Origin: JAXGPP01 sp040766885
GTDB taxonomy: Bacteria; Planctomycetota; Planctomycetia; Pirellulales; Thermoguttaceae
Reading direction: 5' to 3'
DNA length: 64,000 nt
Assembly (NCBI GenBank): GCA_040766885.1
Contig: JAXGPP010000010.1
Location: forward strand, 124,001 to 188,000
The position numbers and the translations under genes were made by a program. Below the pieces are notes generated by a model that saw nothing but the letters and a program-made list of their open reading frames with translations, had not been told where the DNA came from and ran no database searches. Below, piece after piece: positions 42,323 through 50,072 of this stretch (within the stretch, counting starts at the first letter, position 1; each line of letters starts with the position of its first letter).

Positions 42323-43954
42323 CTATCGGTGCCGGTTCCACGCAAGCGCCAGTGGACCCGCCGCCAGCGGCGCCAGCGGCGCCGCGCAGACCCCGAGCGC
42401 GGCCAGCACGCCCAAGAGCGTCACCTCTCCCCTCAACTCCAGGGCGAAGCGCGCCACGACGAAGCCCATCAAAAGGAGCACGTACACCGCCAGCGAGCCC
42501 GCCACAGTTCGCTCGGAGATGAGTTCTCGCCGCCACGCGGCGGCATAAGCCGCCGCCGTTCCGCCGGCCGAGCCAGCCGCCAGCAGGAACGTGGCGGTCG
42601 CCGCAACCAGCGACGGCGCCTGCCCGGCGATGTTGAACAGGATGAGTATCACCACTCCGCCGCCGATACCAGCCACCGCCACGAACCAGCTTCGCGCCAT
42701 CGCCAGCGACGCCCCGAGCGCCATGAGCGTCCACCCCAGCAGCAAGATGCCAACGATAACTACCAAACTGCCAAGGAGAAACCGCGCCACATCAGCCCAG
42801 CCGGACAGGGGCGGCGGCGACCAACTCGGCGGCGACGGCCCCCAGAGGGCAACCGTCACCACAAATCCGCCGAGCCACACCAGCACTGCCGAACCGTAAG
42901 CCGCCGCCACGATTCGCAGCACGAGCATCGCATGCTCGCCGTCCCCCAGCGGTCGCGTGGCCAGGAAAGGCTTGATGTCGAACCCGTCGCTTCGATGCCC
43001 GAGAAAGATCCCCGCAAACGGCGAGATCAGGATAAGCGAACTCGAGATTCCGCCCAGCGCACTGGAAACTGAATACCAGTCGAGCCCGTTCAATACCGCG
43101 ACAATCCACAGCATGCCGAACCCGCCCGCCACCGCCAGCGGCACGTAGCGACCCCTGGATCGCCACTCCATCCAGAACTGGGCCCCGCGCGGTGAGCGGA
43201 ACGTCCGGGCAACGAACGGGGCCGGTGCCGCCGTTGCCGTGGACCTGGAATCCCGGACGCGCTCGACCCACCGCGCCGGACTCAGCCACGAAAACGACCA
43301 TGCCTCGCCGCGTCGATCGCGGCCGACGATATAGACGCTCGTCAGGTAGAACGCTGCCACCACAGCCAGCGAGGCCGTCAGTTCAGCGGCAGACATCGTC
43401 GGGTAAACCATGCCGCTGCCGCTATCGCTGGCGGCCGGCACGACTCGCTCATGAAGACTGAGCGGCCCCGAAAAGACAGTCAGCAGCATCATGACAACGA
43501 CAGGAAGGAGCAATGCACCCCGGCTGCCGGCCACCGACCACACTGCCGTCTGAAAGACCATATAGATCACCACCGCCCACCATGCCGGTCCCCAAATCGG
43601 CCAGCCGGCACGGAACATTGCGTTGAAGCTCAGCGCCACGAGCCAGTACGTGATCGCCACCGCCAGCGCCCCGTTGACCAGGGTCCACCCCGCCAGCGTT
43701 CCGCTTCCCACCGGCAACGTGTACTGCCGCCGCAGCAATCCGCGCGAGGCCAATGCCATCACCAGCGGTGTCCAGCAGACCATGGCCAGAATGGCGTAAT
43801 TCAACGCCGCTCGAACACTGGCCTCTGCGGAAAGCACCGCATACGCCGGCGCCATGAAACCGACCACCAGCAGCACGCAGCCGGGTACGAACCAGTACAT
43901 TCCCCGGCGCCAATACTCCCACGACAGCCAGAAGCCGATCGATCGAGTAATCAT
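42323..43954 (-). CDS. ABC-2 type transporter permease
   Basis: Membrane partner of the ATPase encoded just upstream. From ATG 43954 (MITRSIGFWLSWEYWRRGMYW) the protein has 543 residues and about twelve hydrophobic segments in two halves, separated by a soluble loop (about 240-280, VERVRDSRSTATAAPAP). It overlaps the ATPase stop by four bases (ATGA-type), giving a GntR-ATPase-permease operon as in ytrABC. Such exporters move lipid-related or peptide compounds and often respond to cell-wall stress. Longer frames to 44188 run inside the ATPase gene and are shadows. Confidence 0.85.
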   Translation of the reverse strand: MITRSIGFWLSWEYWRRGMYWFVPGCVLLVVGFMAPAYAVLSAEASVRAALNYAILAMVCWTPLVMALASRGLLRRQYTLPVGSGTLAGWTLVNGALAVAITYWLVALSFNAMFRAGWPIWGPAWWAVVIYMVFQTAVWSVAGSRGALLLPVVVMMLLTVFSGPLSLHERVVPAASDSGSGMVYPTMSAAELTASLAVVAAFYLTSVYIVGRDRRGEAWSFSWLSPARWVERVRDSRSTATAAPAPFVARTFRSPRGAQFWMEWRSRGRYVPLAVAGGFGMLWIVAVLNGLDWYSVSSALGGISSSLILISPFAGIFLGHRSDGFDIKPFLATRPLGDGEHAMLVLRIVAAAYGSAVLVWLGGFVVTVALWGPSPPSWSPPPLSGWADVARFLLGSLVVIVGILLLGWTLMALGASLAMARSWFVAVAGIGGGVVILILFNIAGQAPSLVAATATFLLAAGSAGGTAAAYAAAWRRELISERTVAGSLAVYVLLLMGFVVARFALELRGEVTLLGVLAALGVCAAPLAPLAAGPLALAWNRHR

Positions 43955-44856
43955 GGTTGCTCGCTCCCGGCAGCCGCGCTCTTGCGCCGCGCGAGAAAGA
44001 CTTCTTCCAGCGATGGCGGCCGCTGCTCGACAATCTCGGCTCCCGCCGCTGCCGCGGCTTCGCGCAGCACGCCCTGCTCGCCGTCGGTCAGGCACGTCCA
44101 TTCGGTTCCTTCGCCCCACCAGCAGAGCCCGCCGGCCAGTTGCGGCTGGGCCGCCAGGGCGCAAGGGAAATGCAGCGTCAGCAGGCAATGCCTCGCCAGC
44201 AGGTCCTCAACCGGCTCATCGAGCAACAGCCGCCCGCGATGAAGCATGGCCACGCGGTCGGCCACGCGCTGGACCTCGTGGAGCAGATGAGACGATAGAA
44301 GCACGGTTCGCCCCTCATCGGCCACCGTCCGTACCACGGCGGCCAGGATGTCCTGCCGGGCCGACGGATCGAGCCCCGACGAGGGCTCGTCGAGCACGAG
44401 AAACTCCGGCCGGTGCGCCAGGGCAATCAGCAGACCGGCGCGGGCACGCTGGCCGCGCGACAGGGTGCGGATCTTCTGGCCCGGATTAAGCTCGAACATG
44501 GCGAGAAGCTCGGAGGCAAAGCCGTCGTCCCAGCGCGGATAGAAGGCCCGCGTGTAGCTCATCAGCTCCCCCACCCGCATCCAGTCGGGCAGGTCGCGTT
44601 CCTCGGAGAGATAGCCGATGCGGCTCAACACGCCCACCGGCTCGCTGGCCGGATCGAGCCCGAATACCCGCACGCTTCCCGCCCGGGCCCGCTCGAGCCC
44701 GAGCAGGTGGCGGATGAGCGTGGTTTTGCCGGCGCCGTTCTCGCCCACCAGGCCGAAGACCGTACCCCGCTCAACGGAGAGCGTCACGCGGTCCAGTGCC
44801 ACGGTACTGCCGAATCGCCGCGATAGCTCGGTAACGGAGACAATTGCCTCGCTCAT
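43951..44856 (-). CDS. ABC transporter ATP-binding protein
   Basis: A 301-residue ATPase. Walker A GENGAGKTT (38-46), signature LSRGQRAR (132-139) and Walker B FLVLDEPSSGLDP (152-164) are complete, with the H-loop in LLSSHLLHEVQ. A C-terminal extension of about 80 residues (CLLTLHFPCALAAQ) is usual for YtrB-like exporters. ATG 44856 overlaps the stop of the GntR regulator by four bases, and its own stop overlaps the permease start, so all three are coupled. Expression is probably repressed by the GntR protein at 45278-45297. Substrate unknown. Confidence 0.92.
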   Translation of the reverse strand: MSEAIVSVTELSRRFGSTVALDRVTLSVERGTVFGLVGENGAGKTTLIRHLLGLERARAGSVRVFGLDPASEPVGVLSRIGYLSEERDLPDWMRVGELMSYTRAFYPRWDDGFASELLAMFELNPGQKIRTLSRGQRARAGLLIALAHRPEFLVLDEPSSGLDPSARQDILAAVVRTVADEGRTVLLSSHLLHEVQRVADRVAMLHRGRLLLDEPVEDLLARHCLLTLHFPCALAAQPQLAGGLCWWGEGTEWTCLTDGEQGVLREAAAAAGAEIVEQRPPSLEEVFLARRKSAAAGSEQP

Positions 44857-45242
44857 GCTGACGGCTCCTCGAGAAGTTCGTAGCGGCGGCGGACGATCGC
44901 CACGAGGGTTTCCAGATCGACCTTCATCTGCCGTGCTTCGGTGACCAGCACGTCGACCCGTTCGGCGAGAATGCGATTCTGCTCGCGGCGGGCCAGCGGA
45001 GAGACGCCATCGGCCACGAATACCCCCGCGCCGCGGCGGCAGGTCACCACGCCTTCGCTTTCCAACTCGCGGTAGGCCCGGGCCACCGTGTTGGGATTGA
45101 CGACGAGCCGCTCGGCGAGCTTCCGCACCGGCGGGAGCTGTTCGCCCGGGGCCAGCCGCCCGGAAGAAACCAGGTACTTGATCTGGCTGACGAGTTGGAC
45201 ATAGACGGGCACGCCGTCCCGGTCCGAGATCCGCACTTGCAT
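44853..45242 (-). CDS. GntR-family regulator, YtrA subfamily
   Basis: A 129-residue repressor. The winged helix is at about residues 12-75: VPVYVQLVSQIKYLVSSGRL, QLPPVRKLAERLVVNPNTVA (recognition helix) and YRELESEGVVTCRRGAGVFV (wing). The C-terminal tail is one short helical segment, as expected for the YtrA type that lacks a large effector domain and sits at the head of an ABC operon. ATG 45242 lies 36 bases from an AT-rich palindrome that is the likely operator, so it should control itself and the transporter. Effector unknown. Confidence 0.92.
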   Translation of the reverse strand: MQVRISDRDGVPVYVQLVSQIKYLVSSGRLAPGEQLPPVRKLAERLVVNPNTVARAYRELESEGVVTCRRGAGVFVADGVSPLARREQNRILAERVDVLVTEARQMKVDLETLVAIVRRRYELLEEPSA

Positions 45243-45277
45243 GGCTCTGCCTCGGCCGCACAGACGTTTTGTATCAC

Positions 45278-45297
45278 TGTATTAATTATTTAATACA
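45278..45297. promoter_or_regulatory. Probable GntR operator
   Basis: TGTATTA (45278-45284) and TAATACA (45291-45297) form a perfect 7-bp inverted repeat around ATTATT. It is an AT-only island in GC-rich DNA, 36 bases upstream of the GntR start, where it would overlap the promoter. Size and composition fit YtrA-type operators. Confidence 0.75.
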
Positions 45298-45680
45298 ATC
45301 GTCCAGCGGCGTCAAGACCCGGCGAACGGATTTTTTCGCGAACGCCCATCACGATAGACCGCGTGCCATCGGGCCGGCGTTGCCGTATGCCCTCTCGGCA
45401 AAGAAGACTCTCTGCCACACACCACGCTGCCGCGAAATGCGATCGGGGAGAGTCGCGCAGCGCCGCCTCAATAAGCCCCCACGCCGAGCGACCACTGCGG
45501 GGGGCAGGAGATGCTGGAGGGGGAAGCAAGCGGGGCCAGGCAGCTTCTTGCGAAGCGCCTGGCCCCGTGTAGCGTCGAAACGCTACGGTACCTGTCTGCT
45601 GGATAGGCAGTCTGCAGAAAACGGCAGTTTTGTTGATTTTATTCTAACACAGTCGCCGTTCCGGGAAAGTGCTTGACGCG
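45298..45680. other. Gene-free region with strong hairpins
   Basis: No gene seen between the GntR operator and the pseudogene. Content: the two stem-loops at 45532-45586 and an AT-rich stretch at 45620-45650. Confidence 0.6.
45532..45586. terminator. Two adjacent stem-loops, terminator or palindromic repeat
   Basis: GGGGCCAGGC (45532-45541) pairs with GCCTGGCCCC (45557-45566), and inside it GCTTC (45543-45547) pairs with GAAGC (45552-45556) around TTGC: a nearly unbroken 15-bp stem. It is followed by GTAGCG-TCGAAA-CGCTAC (45569-45586). It may end transcription of the leftward pseudogene or be a mobile palindromic unit. Confidence 0.55.
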
Positions 45681-46063
45681 TCACTTCCAGTGGCGAACCC
45701 GGCCGCGGGCCGGAATCTCGACGGGCTGGCCGTCCAGCCTCGTGGTCACCGGCTCGTCGTTGAAATCCTCGACTACGCAGCTTCCGAAGAGGTAGAGTCC
45801 GACGCGGTTGGGCGCTTCGAACGTGCGCCCCAGGGTCGGCAGAATCGATGCACGGAGGGGGCGAGTTCGGATTGGGCCCAATCGAGCAGACCCTCGGGCT
45901 CGCCCTTGACGGCCAGCACATGGACGTTCGGCGCGTCTAGCTTCACTTTGCCGTCGAGTCGCTCTGTGAGACCAGCGGAGACCAGTATGGGTTTGCCCTC
46001 GCTGAGGTATCTGGCCAGTCTCTCGGGCAACTCGGCGTCCTTGAGCGCGTGGACTGAGAACCT
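45681..46063 (-). pseudogene. C-terminal remnant of a secreted protein, frameshifted
   Basis: One frame encodes RFSVHALKDAELPERLARYL, SEGKPILVSAGLTERLDGK and EGLLDWAQSELA; the next frame continues LRASILPTLGRTFEAPNRVG, LYLFGSCVVEDFNDEPVTTR and LDGQPVEIPARG to the stop. The switch falls at a C-run (G5 at 45857-45861 on the plus strand) one base short of the in-frame length. The order and style match the end of large secreted planctomycete proteins that carry a LYLFG-EDFNDEP motif. No N-terminal half is found upstream, so it is a truncated relic. Original function unknown. Confidence 0.6.
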
Positions 46064-46386
46064 CGGCCCGCGCCACCAGGTCGATTCGCAACACGTTTCG
46101 CTCCGCGCGGCGCACGAGCTGACGAGCGGCGGGAACCGCGGGAGGAGAGGCAGGCCAACACGGCCGGACGCCGTGCTGCGCGGCCTGTGGCGCTCTTGGA
46201 AAAACCCCGCTTGCGGCCTAGGATGGAGGTGGGGGTGGAAGGGGTTGCGCGGAACCGACGAGGACGGGGTTTCGACGGGGGCGACAGTCGTCGGGTAGAG
46301 CATGGACTGGCCAGCACAGCATACCCGGTCCGCCTGCGGCGGACAGGCTTCGCATGTCGAAAGTGGCGTCCGTTGGTCATTCGAAC
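46064..46386. other. Gene-free spacer
   Basis: Between the pseudogene remnant and the metalloprotease-like gene I see only overlapping frames without recognisable content; the missing N-terminal part of the remnant is not readable here. Confidence 0.4.
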
Positions 46387-46899
46387 ATGAATAAGAGCAT
46401 CAGGTTTTCGGGCATTCCACCTCGGGCTGATCGCCTGCACTTCATCAATGCTGACGACGTAACGGTTCTCCTCGATCGATTGCCTCCAGAACTGTGGTCT
46501 CGCTTGCGGGGCGTTCATTTCAACGATCGGGGTTTTGGAGTTCGACGGCTCGGCTACGTGAACCGCGGTCACCGCGAGATCGCCCTGTGCGCGTTGCCGC
46601 CGCGCGTGAGCGTCACGCGTTTCTTGCGGCGTCCGACCTCGCCGAGTGAATTTGGTGCTCGCCGCGGCGTGCAATGGCCACACCTGGCGATCCGACGATT
46701 CATGTTGTACGAAATCTTCCTACACGAATTGGGCCATCTGCAGGTCATCGACGATTCCGCCAAGAGCCCGCGTCACAGATTCGCGAGGGAGAAGCTGGCA
46801 CAGGACTTTGCGGACCGTTGGCGGCGGAGACTGTGGGCTGAGCCGTTTGATCATCCAGATCCCGTTCACAATGCGCCGTTGCGAGAAGTAGACACCTGA
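46387..46899 (+). CDS. Small HExxH metalloprotease-like protein
   Basis: A 170-residue soluble protein from ATG 46387 (MNKSIRFSGIPPRADRLHF). The active-site motif FLHELGHLQVIDDSAKSP (about residues 121-138) contains the zinc-binding HELGH and a downstream Asp/Ser-rich stretch; the upstream LYEI helix is typical. It has no signal peptide. Similar short zincin-like proteins occur as accessory genes in planctomycetes. The third zinc ligand is not certain; His142 in SPRHRF is a candidate. An upstream in-frame start at 46354 is possible. Function unknown. Confidence 0.65.
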   Translation: MNKSIRFSGIPPRADRLHFINADDVTVLLDRLPPELWSRLRGVHFNDRGFGVRRLGYVNRGHREIALCALPPRVSVTRFLRRPTSPSEFGARRGVQWPHLAIRRFMLYEIFLHELGHLQVIDDSAKSPRHRFAREKLAQDFADRWRRRLWAEPFDHPDPVHNAPLREVDT

Positions 46900-46925
46900 T
46901 CTGGCGGACAACACGGCGTACTTGT

Positions 46926-46946
46926 CGCGCCGCTGAAGGCGGCGCG
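46926..46946. terminator. Hairpin after the metalloprotease-like gene
   Basis: A perfect 8-bp stem CGCGCCGC-TGAAG-GCGGCGCG 27 bases after the stop codon, without a T-run. Probable terminator or dispersed palindrome. Confidence 0.45.
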
Positions 46947-47032
46947 CTTCGCGGTTGGAAACGCAGCCCGTTGGCTGGCGAAGGCCGATAGTCTGATTTG
47001 GTCTTGTTGTGCGGGCTGTTGGGCGAGGGCCG

Positions 47033-47380
47033 ATGAAATCGAAGAAGGCGAAGATGGTGGTACTTGCAGCGGCAGCAGGCGCCGTGCTTGCCATGGTTTT
47101 CAGTGCGCTGGGGGCGGCTTCGCCGGAGCCGAGCGACCACCCGCTCGGAGCTTGGGGAGGGGTGGTCGAGTTGGTGTTGCTGCCGTTCTGCCTGCCCGTT
47201 CTACTCCTGTACGGCTACCTGATCTCTCCGATATTCTTGTGGGCGCTGCCGTACGAGCATTTCGGGCGGCTGGAGGAGTGGCTGCAAGGCTCTATTGCCT
47301 ACCCGGCGTTTCAAGGGGCGCTATACGGAGCGATCGTGTGGCTGTGTGCCGGTGCATTGCGGCGTTCCCGCAACGGTTAG
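47033..47380 (+). CDS. Small integral membrane protein
   Basis: A 115-residue protein from ATG 47033 (MKSKKAKMVVLAAAAGAVLA). Three hydrophobic segments are visible: about residues 8-28, 43-72 and 92-110, with a basic N-terminus inside. Motif content is low (SPIFLWALPYEHFGRLEEWL between the second and third segments). I do not recognise a family. It stands between a metalloprotease-like gene and a zinc-ribbon/TPR gene, with gaps of over 100 bases on each side, so no operon can be argued. Confidence 0.6.
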   Translation: MKSKKAKMVVLAAAAGAVLAMVFSALGAASPEPSDHPLGAWGGVVELVLLPFCLPVLLLYGYLISPIFLWALPYEHFGRLEEWLQGSIAYPAFQGALYGAIVWLCAGALRRSRNG

Positions 47381-47798
47381 GGAGACCTCCTCGCAGAGGA
47401 GACGTGTGGTGGGCGGTGGATCCGGCTGGTGTTGTGAGGATTGGATGGCATGGAGGCGGCGAATTTCAGGCAGCCCTGGTCGGCGGTAGAGCGAGGGCGC
47501 GCGACAGTTCGAGTCGGGCGGTTCGGCCAGTAGTTTCTTGGGGATATGCCTGGATGCCCCGCCCAATGAGCCTTCGTAGACCGTTCACGGGCCGCGACCG
47601 AAGGGGACAGGTCCATGCCGCGGGGTTCTGTCGCCCTTTCAGGGCTGGGCCATTGACTGGCGGCCTTTCAGGCCTGAAAGGAGGGCCTGCGCCCTGGCGG
47701 GCATAAAGCGGCGACGAGCGGGGGCGACGTGGCGCGGGGAGCTACGTGCTTTGTTGCGGTCGGCGGCGTGCTGCTTGGGGCGGGTTGGGGAATGAGTC
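47381..47798. other. Gene-free region with palindromic repeats
   Basis: No gene. Around 47627-47655 is CTGTCGCCCTTTCAGGGCTGG, an inverted relative of the element near 37224-37251 (shown here as CTGTCGCCC then TTTCAGGGCTGG), followed by GGCGGCCTTTCAGGCC-type palindromes up to about 47700. Confidence 0.5.
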
Positions 47799-48392
47799 AT
47801 GAAGCCATCGTCGCGGACGCCGGAAGGTTCGTGGAACCGTTGCCCGGTGTGTGGCAAGTCGTCGCGCGTTGAGCCTACCCGGGAACCGGGAGACGCGCCT
47901 TGCCCGCACTGCGGCCATCTTCTCTGGTTCAACGTTGAAGCTCCGGAGAGCGAGGCGGAGGTTCTCTGGCGGCAGGCGGTCGGGCTGATGGGGCAGGCGA
48001 GCTACGACTTCGACGAGGTGATTGAAATACTGCATCAGGCCGTAAAGCTCGAGCCCGGCGAGGCGCGATACCGGCGATGGCTCCGAAAGGCGGAGTACGC
48101 CAGATTCGCGCAGCGGACCGCCGAGAGTCCCGAGTCGAGGGGCGAGATCGAGCGAGCCCGAGCGGAGCTTGAAGACGCCAAGCGGGCGGAGGACTGGGAG
48201 AGGGTCGATCGTGTGGCGGAGGAATGCTTGAAGTACAATCCATGGGACGGGCAGATGCACATGGAACTGGGTAACGCCTGCCGCAGGCGGGGTCTGCGAG
48301 AGGCGGCCATCTTTGCGTATGAATGCGCCGTCCACGCTGAGCCCGAAGTTGCAGGGTCCCGCGCGGCGCTTGAGGAGCTGACGAGGAGCTGA
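47799..48392 (+). CDS. Zinc-ribbon and TPR-like protein
   Basis: A 197-residue soluble protein. The N-terminus holds a zinc ribbon (CPVCGKSSRVEP and CPHCGHLLWF). The rest consists of tetratricopeptide-like helices: ASYDFDEVIEILHQAVKLEP, AKRAEDWERVDRVAEECLKY and GLREAAIFAYECAVHAEPEV. Planctomycetes have many such ribbon-TPR proteins of unknown role, probably protein-interaction adaptors. ATG 47799 is the first start. Convergent with the ThuA-DUF1080 gene, whose stop is 36 bases away. Confidence 0.75.
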   Translation: MKPSSRTPEGSWNRCPVCGKSSRVEPTREPGDAPCPHCGHLLWFNVEAPESEAEVLWRQAVGLMGQASYDFDEVIEILHQAVKLEPGEARYRRWLRKAEYARFAQRTAESPESRGEIERARAELEDAKRAEDWERVDRVAEECLKYNPWDGQMHMELGNACRRRGLREAAIFAYECAVHAEPEVAGSRAALEELTRS

Positions 48393-48427
48393 CCCGGGGG
48401 CGCGGAGCCTGCCGGATGGGCGGGGGG

Positions 48428-50035
48428 TCAGAATCGACGGAGGGAGATGTCTTTGAACTGCACGCGCATCGGCGGGCCGACGTGGACCTGGAGGGCGAGC
48501 CAGCCGTGCACGGGGCGCTGGGGGTCGCGATCTTCGAGTTCGCACATCGTGACGCCGTTGATCTTGAGCACGACACGATCGCGGCCGGCGACGACCGTAT
48601 AGTCGTTCCAGTCGCCGGGCTTGAAGACCTTGAGCAGTTCGGCCGGATCGCCGAGCGTGCCGGTCACCTGGCGGCGGCCCTGGTCGTCGATCGTGACGCG
48701 CTGGCCGCGCTCGGCGAGGACGTCGCGGAGCAGGTACTCCATGATGACGCCGGTCCAGCGGCCCGAGGCGTCGAAATCGGCCTGCGGGCCGATGAGCGGG
48801 TCGCCTTCTTTCTGGCCGGGGCGCCTCTTCTGGGCGCGGTAGTAGATCCCGGAATTGCCCCCTTCGAGCCGGACCTTGAGGCGCAGCTCGAAGTTCTCCA
48901 CCTGGTCCTTCCAGACGAGGAAGTTGTTCTCCTTGAGCCCGGTCTCGGCGGTGGTCCGGCCGGTGATCGCGCCGTCTTCGACGGTCCAGATGGCGCGGTC
49001 GCCCTCCCAGCCGTCGAACGTCTGCCCGTCGAAGAGCGACAAGAAGCCGGGCTCGAGGCCGGGCGCGGGCCGGGTGCCGGGGACGTTCTCGTGCTCGGGC
49101 CGGCCTGGGCGGGGCGCGGTCGGCGCGGCGAGGTCGCCGGCGGCGAACTGGATGGCGTCGAGATAGAACTGGAGCATCTGCGGGTTGGAGTAGATCGCGG
49201 ACATGTGGCCGAACGAGGTGTTGAACACGCGGCCCTTGCCGTAGGGCTTGACCCAGGTGAGGGCGAAGTCGCCGTCGTCGCGGTGGATCCAGCGGGCGCC
49301 CATGTTGGTGCGGGCCGGGTCGAGTGACATGAGGACGCGGAGGTTGGCGCGGTCGTAGGGCGGACCGTACTCGTAGATCTCGTCGGCAATGCGGAAATCC
49401 TTGCCGCCAAACGCCGCCACGAGCGGATGGCCGGGCTCTTCAATCGCGACTCCGACCTCCTCGGTCCAGGGGTGGCCGGTGAAGGTGCCGCCGAAGATCT
49501 CCTTGAACTCGGGCCAATGCCGGTTTGCCGCGATCGCGTAATGGATGCTCACCACGCCGCCGCCAGCGGCGAGGAACTCGACGAAGCTCTTGCGAAGCGC
49601 CGCCTCGACCTCTTCGGCGGTTGAGCCGAGCTTCTTGAGCGACGGCTTCTCGAGGTCGGCGGGGGTGGGAGTGATCCACGCACCCGAAGCGTTGTTGAGG
49701 ACGACGGCGTCGAAAGCTTGCAGGTTCTCGGGGGCGAAGACGGCGAGGTCGTCGCTCACCACGGGCTTGAAGGCGCCGCTCGCCTCGCCGATCGCGCGCA
49801 GGGCCTCTTCGCCGTAGGGAATGCAGTAGCCCTTGTGCGGGTCTTTGTCCATGAGGTGGGGCGGCGTGTTCCAGATGAGGACCGTGCGGGCTTGCTGGGG
49901 CACGGCGCTCGGTTTCACCTCTTTGGCCGCGGCGCGGATCTGCTGGGCGTGGTGGGGATGGAGCTGAGCCGGGGCTGGGGCGGCCGAGAACGCTACGAGG
50001 CAGGCGACAGCGGCGATGGAGGTGATTCGGGTCAT
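48428..50035 (-). CDS. ThuA-like domain fused to DUF1080 (3-keto-disaccharide hydrolase)
   Basis: A 535-residue secreted protein with signal peptide ITSIAAVACLVAFSAAPAPA. Residues about 45-300 are a ThuA-like glutamine-amidotransferase fold (AAGGGVVSIHYAIAANRHW, GGTFTGHPWTEEVG, KGRVFNTSFGHMS). Residues about 335-535 are DUF1080, a concanavalin-like jelly roll (LFDGQTFDGWEGD, NFLVWKDQVENFELRLKV, NSGIYYRAQKR, DWNDYTVVAGRD, KDISLRRF). ThuA and DUF1080 act in the 3-keto-glycoside pathway with Gfo/Idh/MocA dehydrogenases such as the one at 52829, and DUF1080 cleaves the 3-keto glycosidic bond. The fusion places both steps in one exported protein. Confidence 0.9.
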   Translation of the reverse strand: MTRITSIAAVACLVAFSAAPAPAQLHPHHAQQIRAAAKEVKPSAVPQQARTVLIWNTPPHLMDKDPHKGYCIPYGEEALRAIGEASGAFKPVVSDDLAVFAPENLQAFDAVVLNNASGAWITPTPADLEKPSLKKLGSTAEEVEAALRKSFVEFLAAGGGVVSIHYAIAANRHWPEFKEIFGGTFTGHPWTEEVGVAIEEPGHPLVAAFGGKDFRIADEIYEYGPPYDRANLRVLMSLDPARTNMGARWIHRDDGDFALTWVKPYGKGRVFNTSFGHMSAIYSNPQMLQFYLDAIQFAAGDLAAPTAPRPGRPEHENVPGTRPAPGLEPGFLSLFDGQTFDGWEGDRAIWTVEDGAITGRTTAETGLKENNFLVWKDQVENFELRLKVRLEGGNSGIYYRAQKRRPGQKEGDPLIGPQADFDASGRWTGVIMEYLLRDVLAERGQRVTIDDQGRRQVTGTLGDPAELLKVFKPGDWNDYTVVAGRDRVVLKINGVTMCELEDRDPQRPVHGWLALQVHVGPPMRVQFKDISLRRF

Positions 50036-50072
50036 GGGTGACAGGTGGCAGGTGACAGGGGACAGGGGATGA

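Noticed and set aside
45669..46298. 209-residue plus-strand frame
   Set aside because: Antisense to the clearer LYLFG/EDFNDEP protein remnant on the minus strand.
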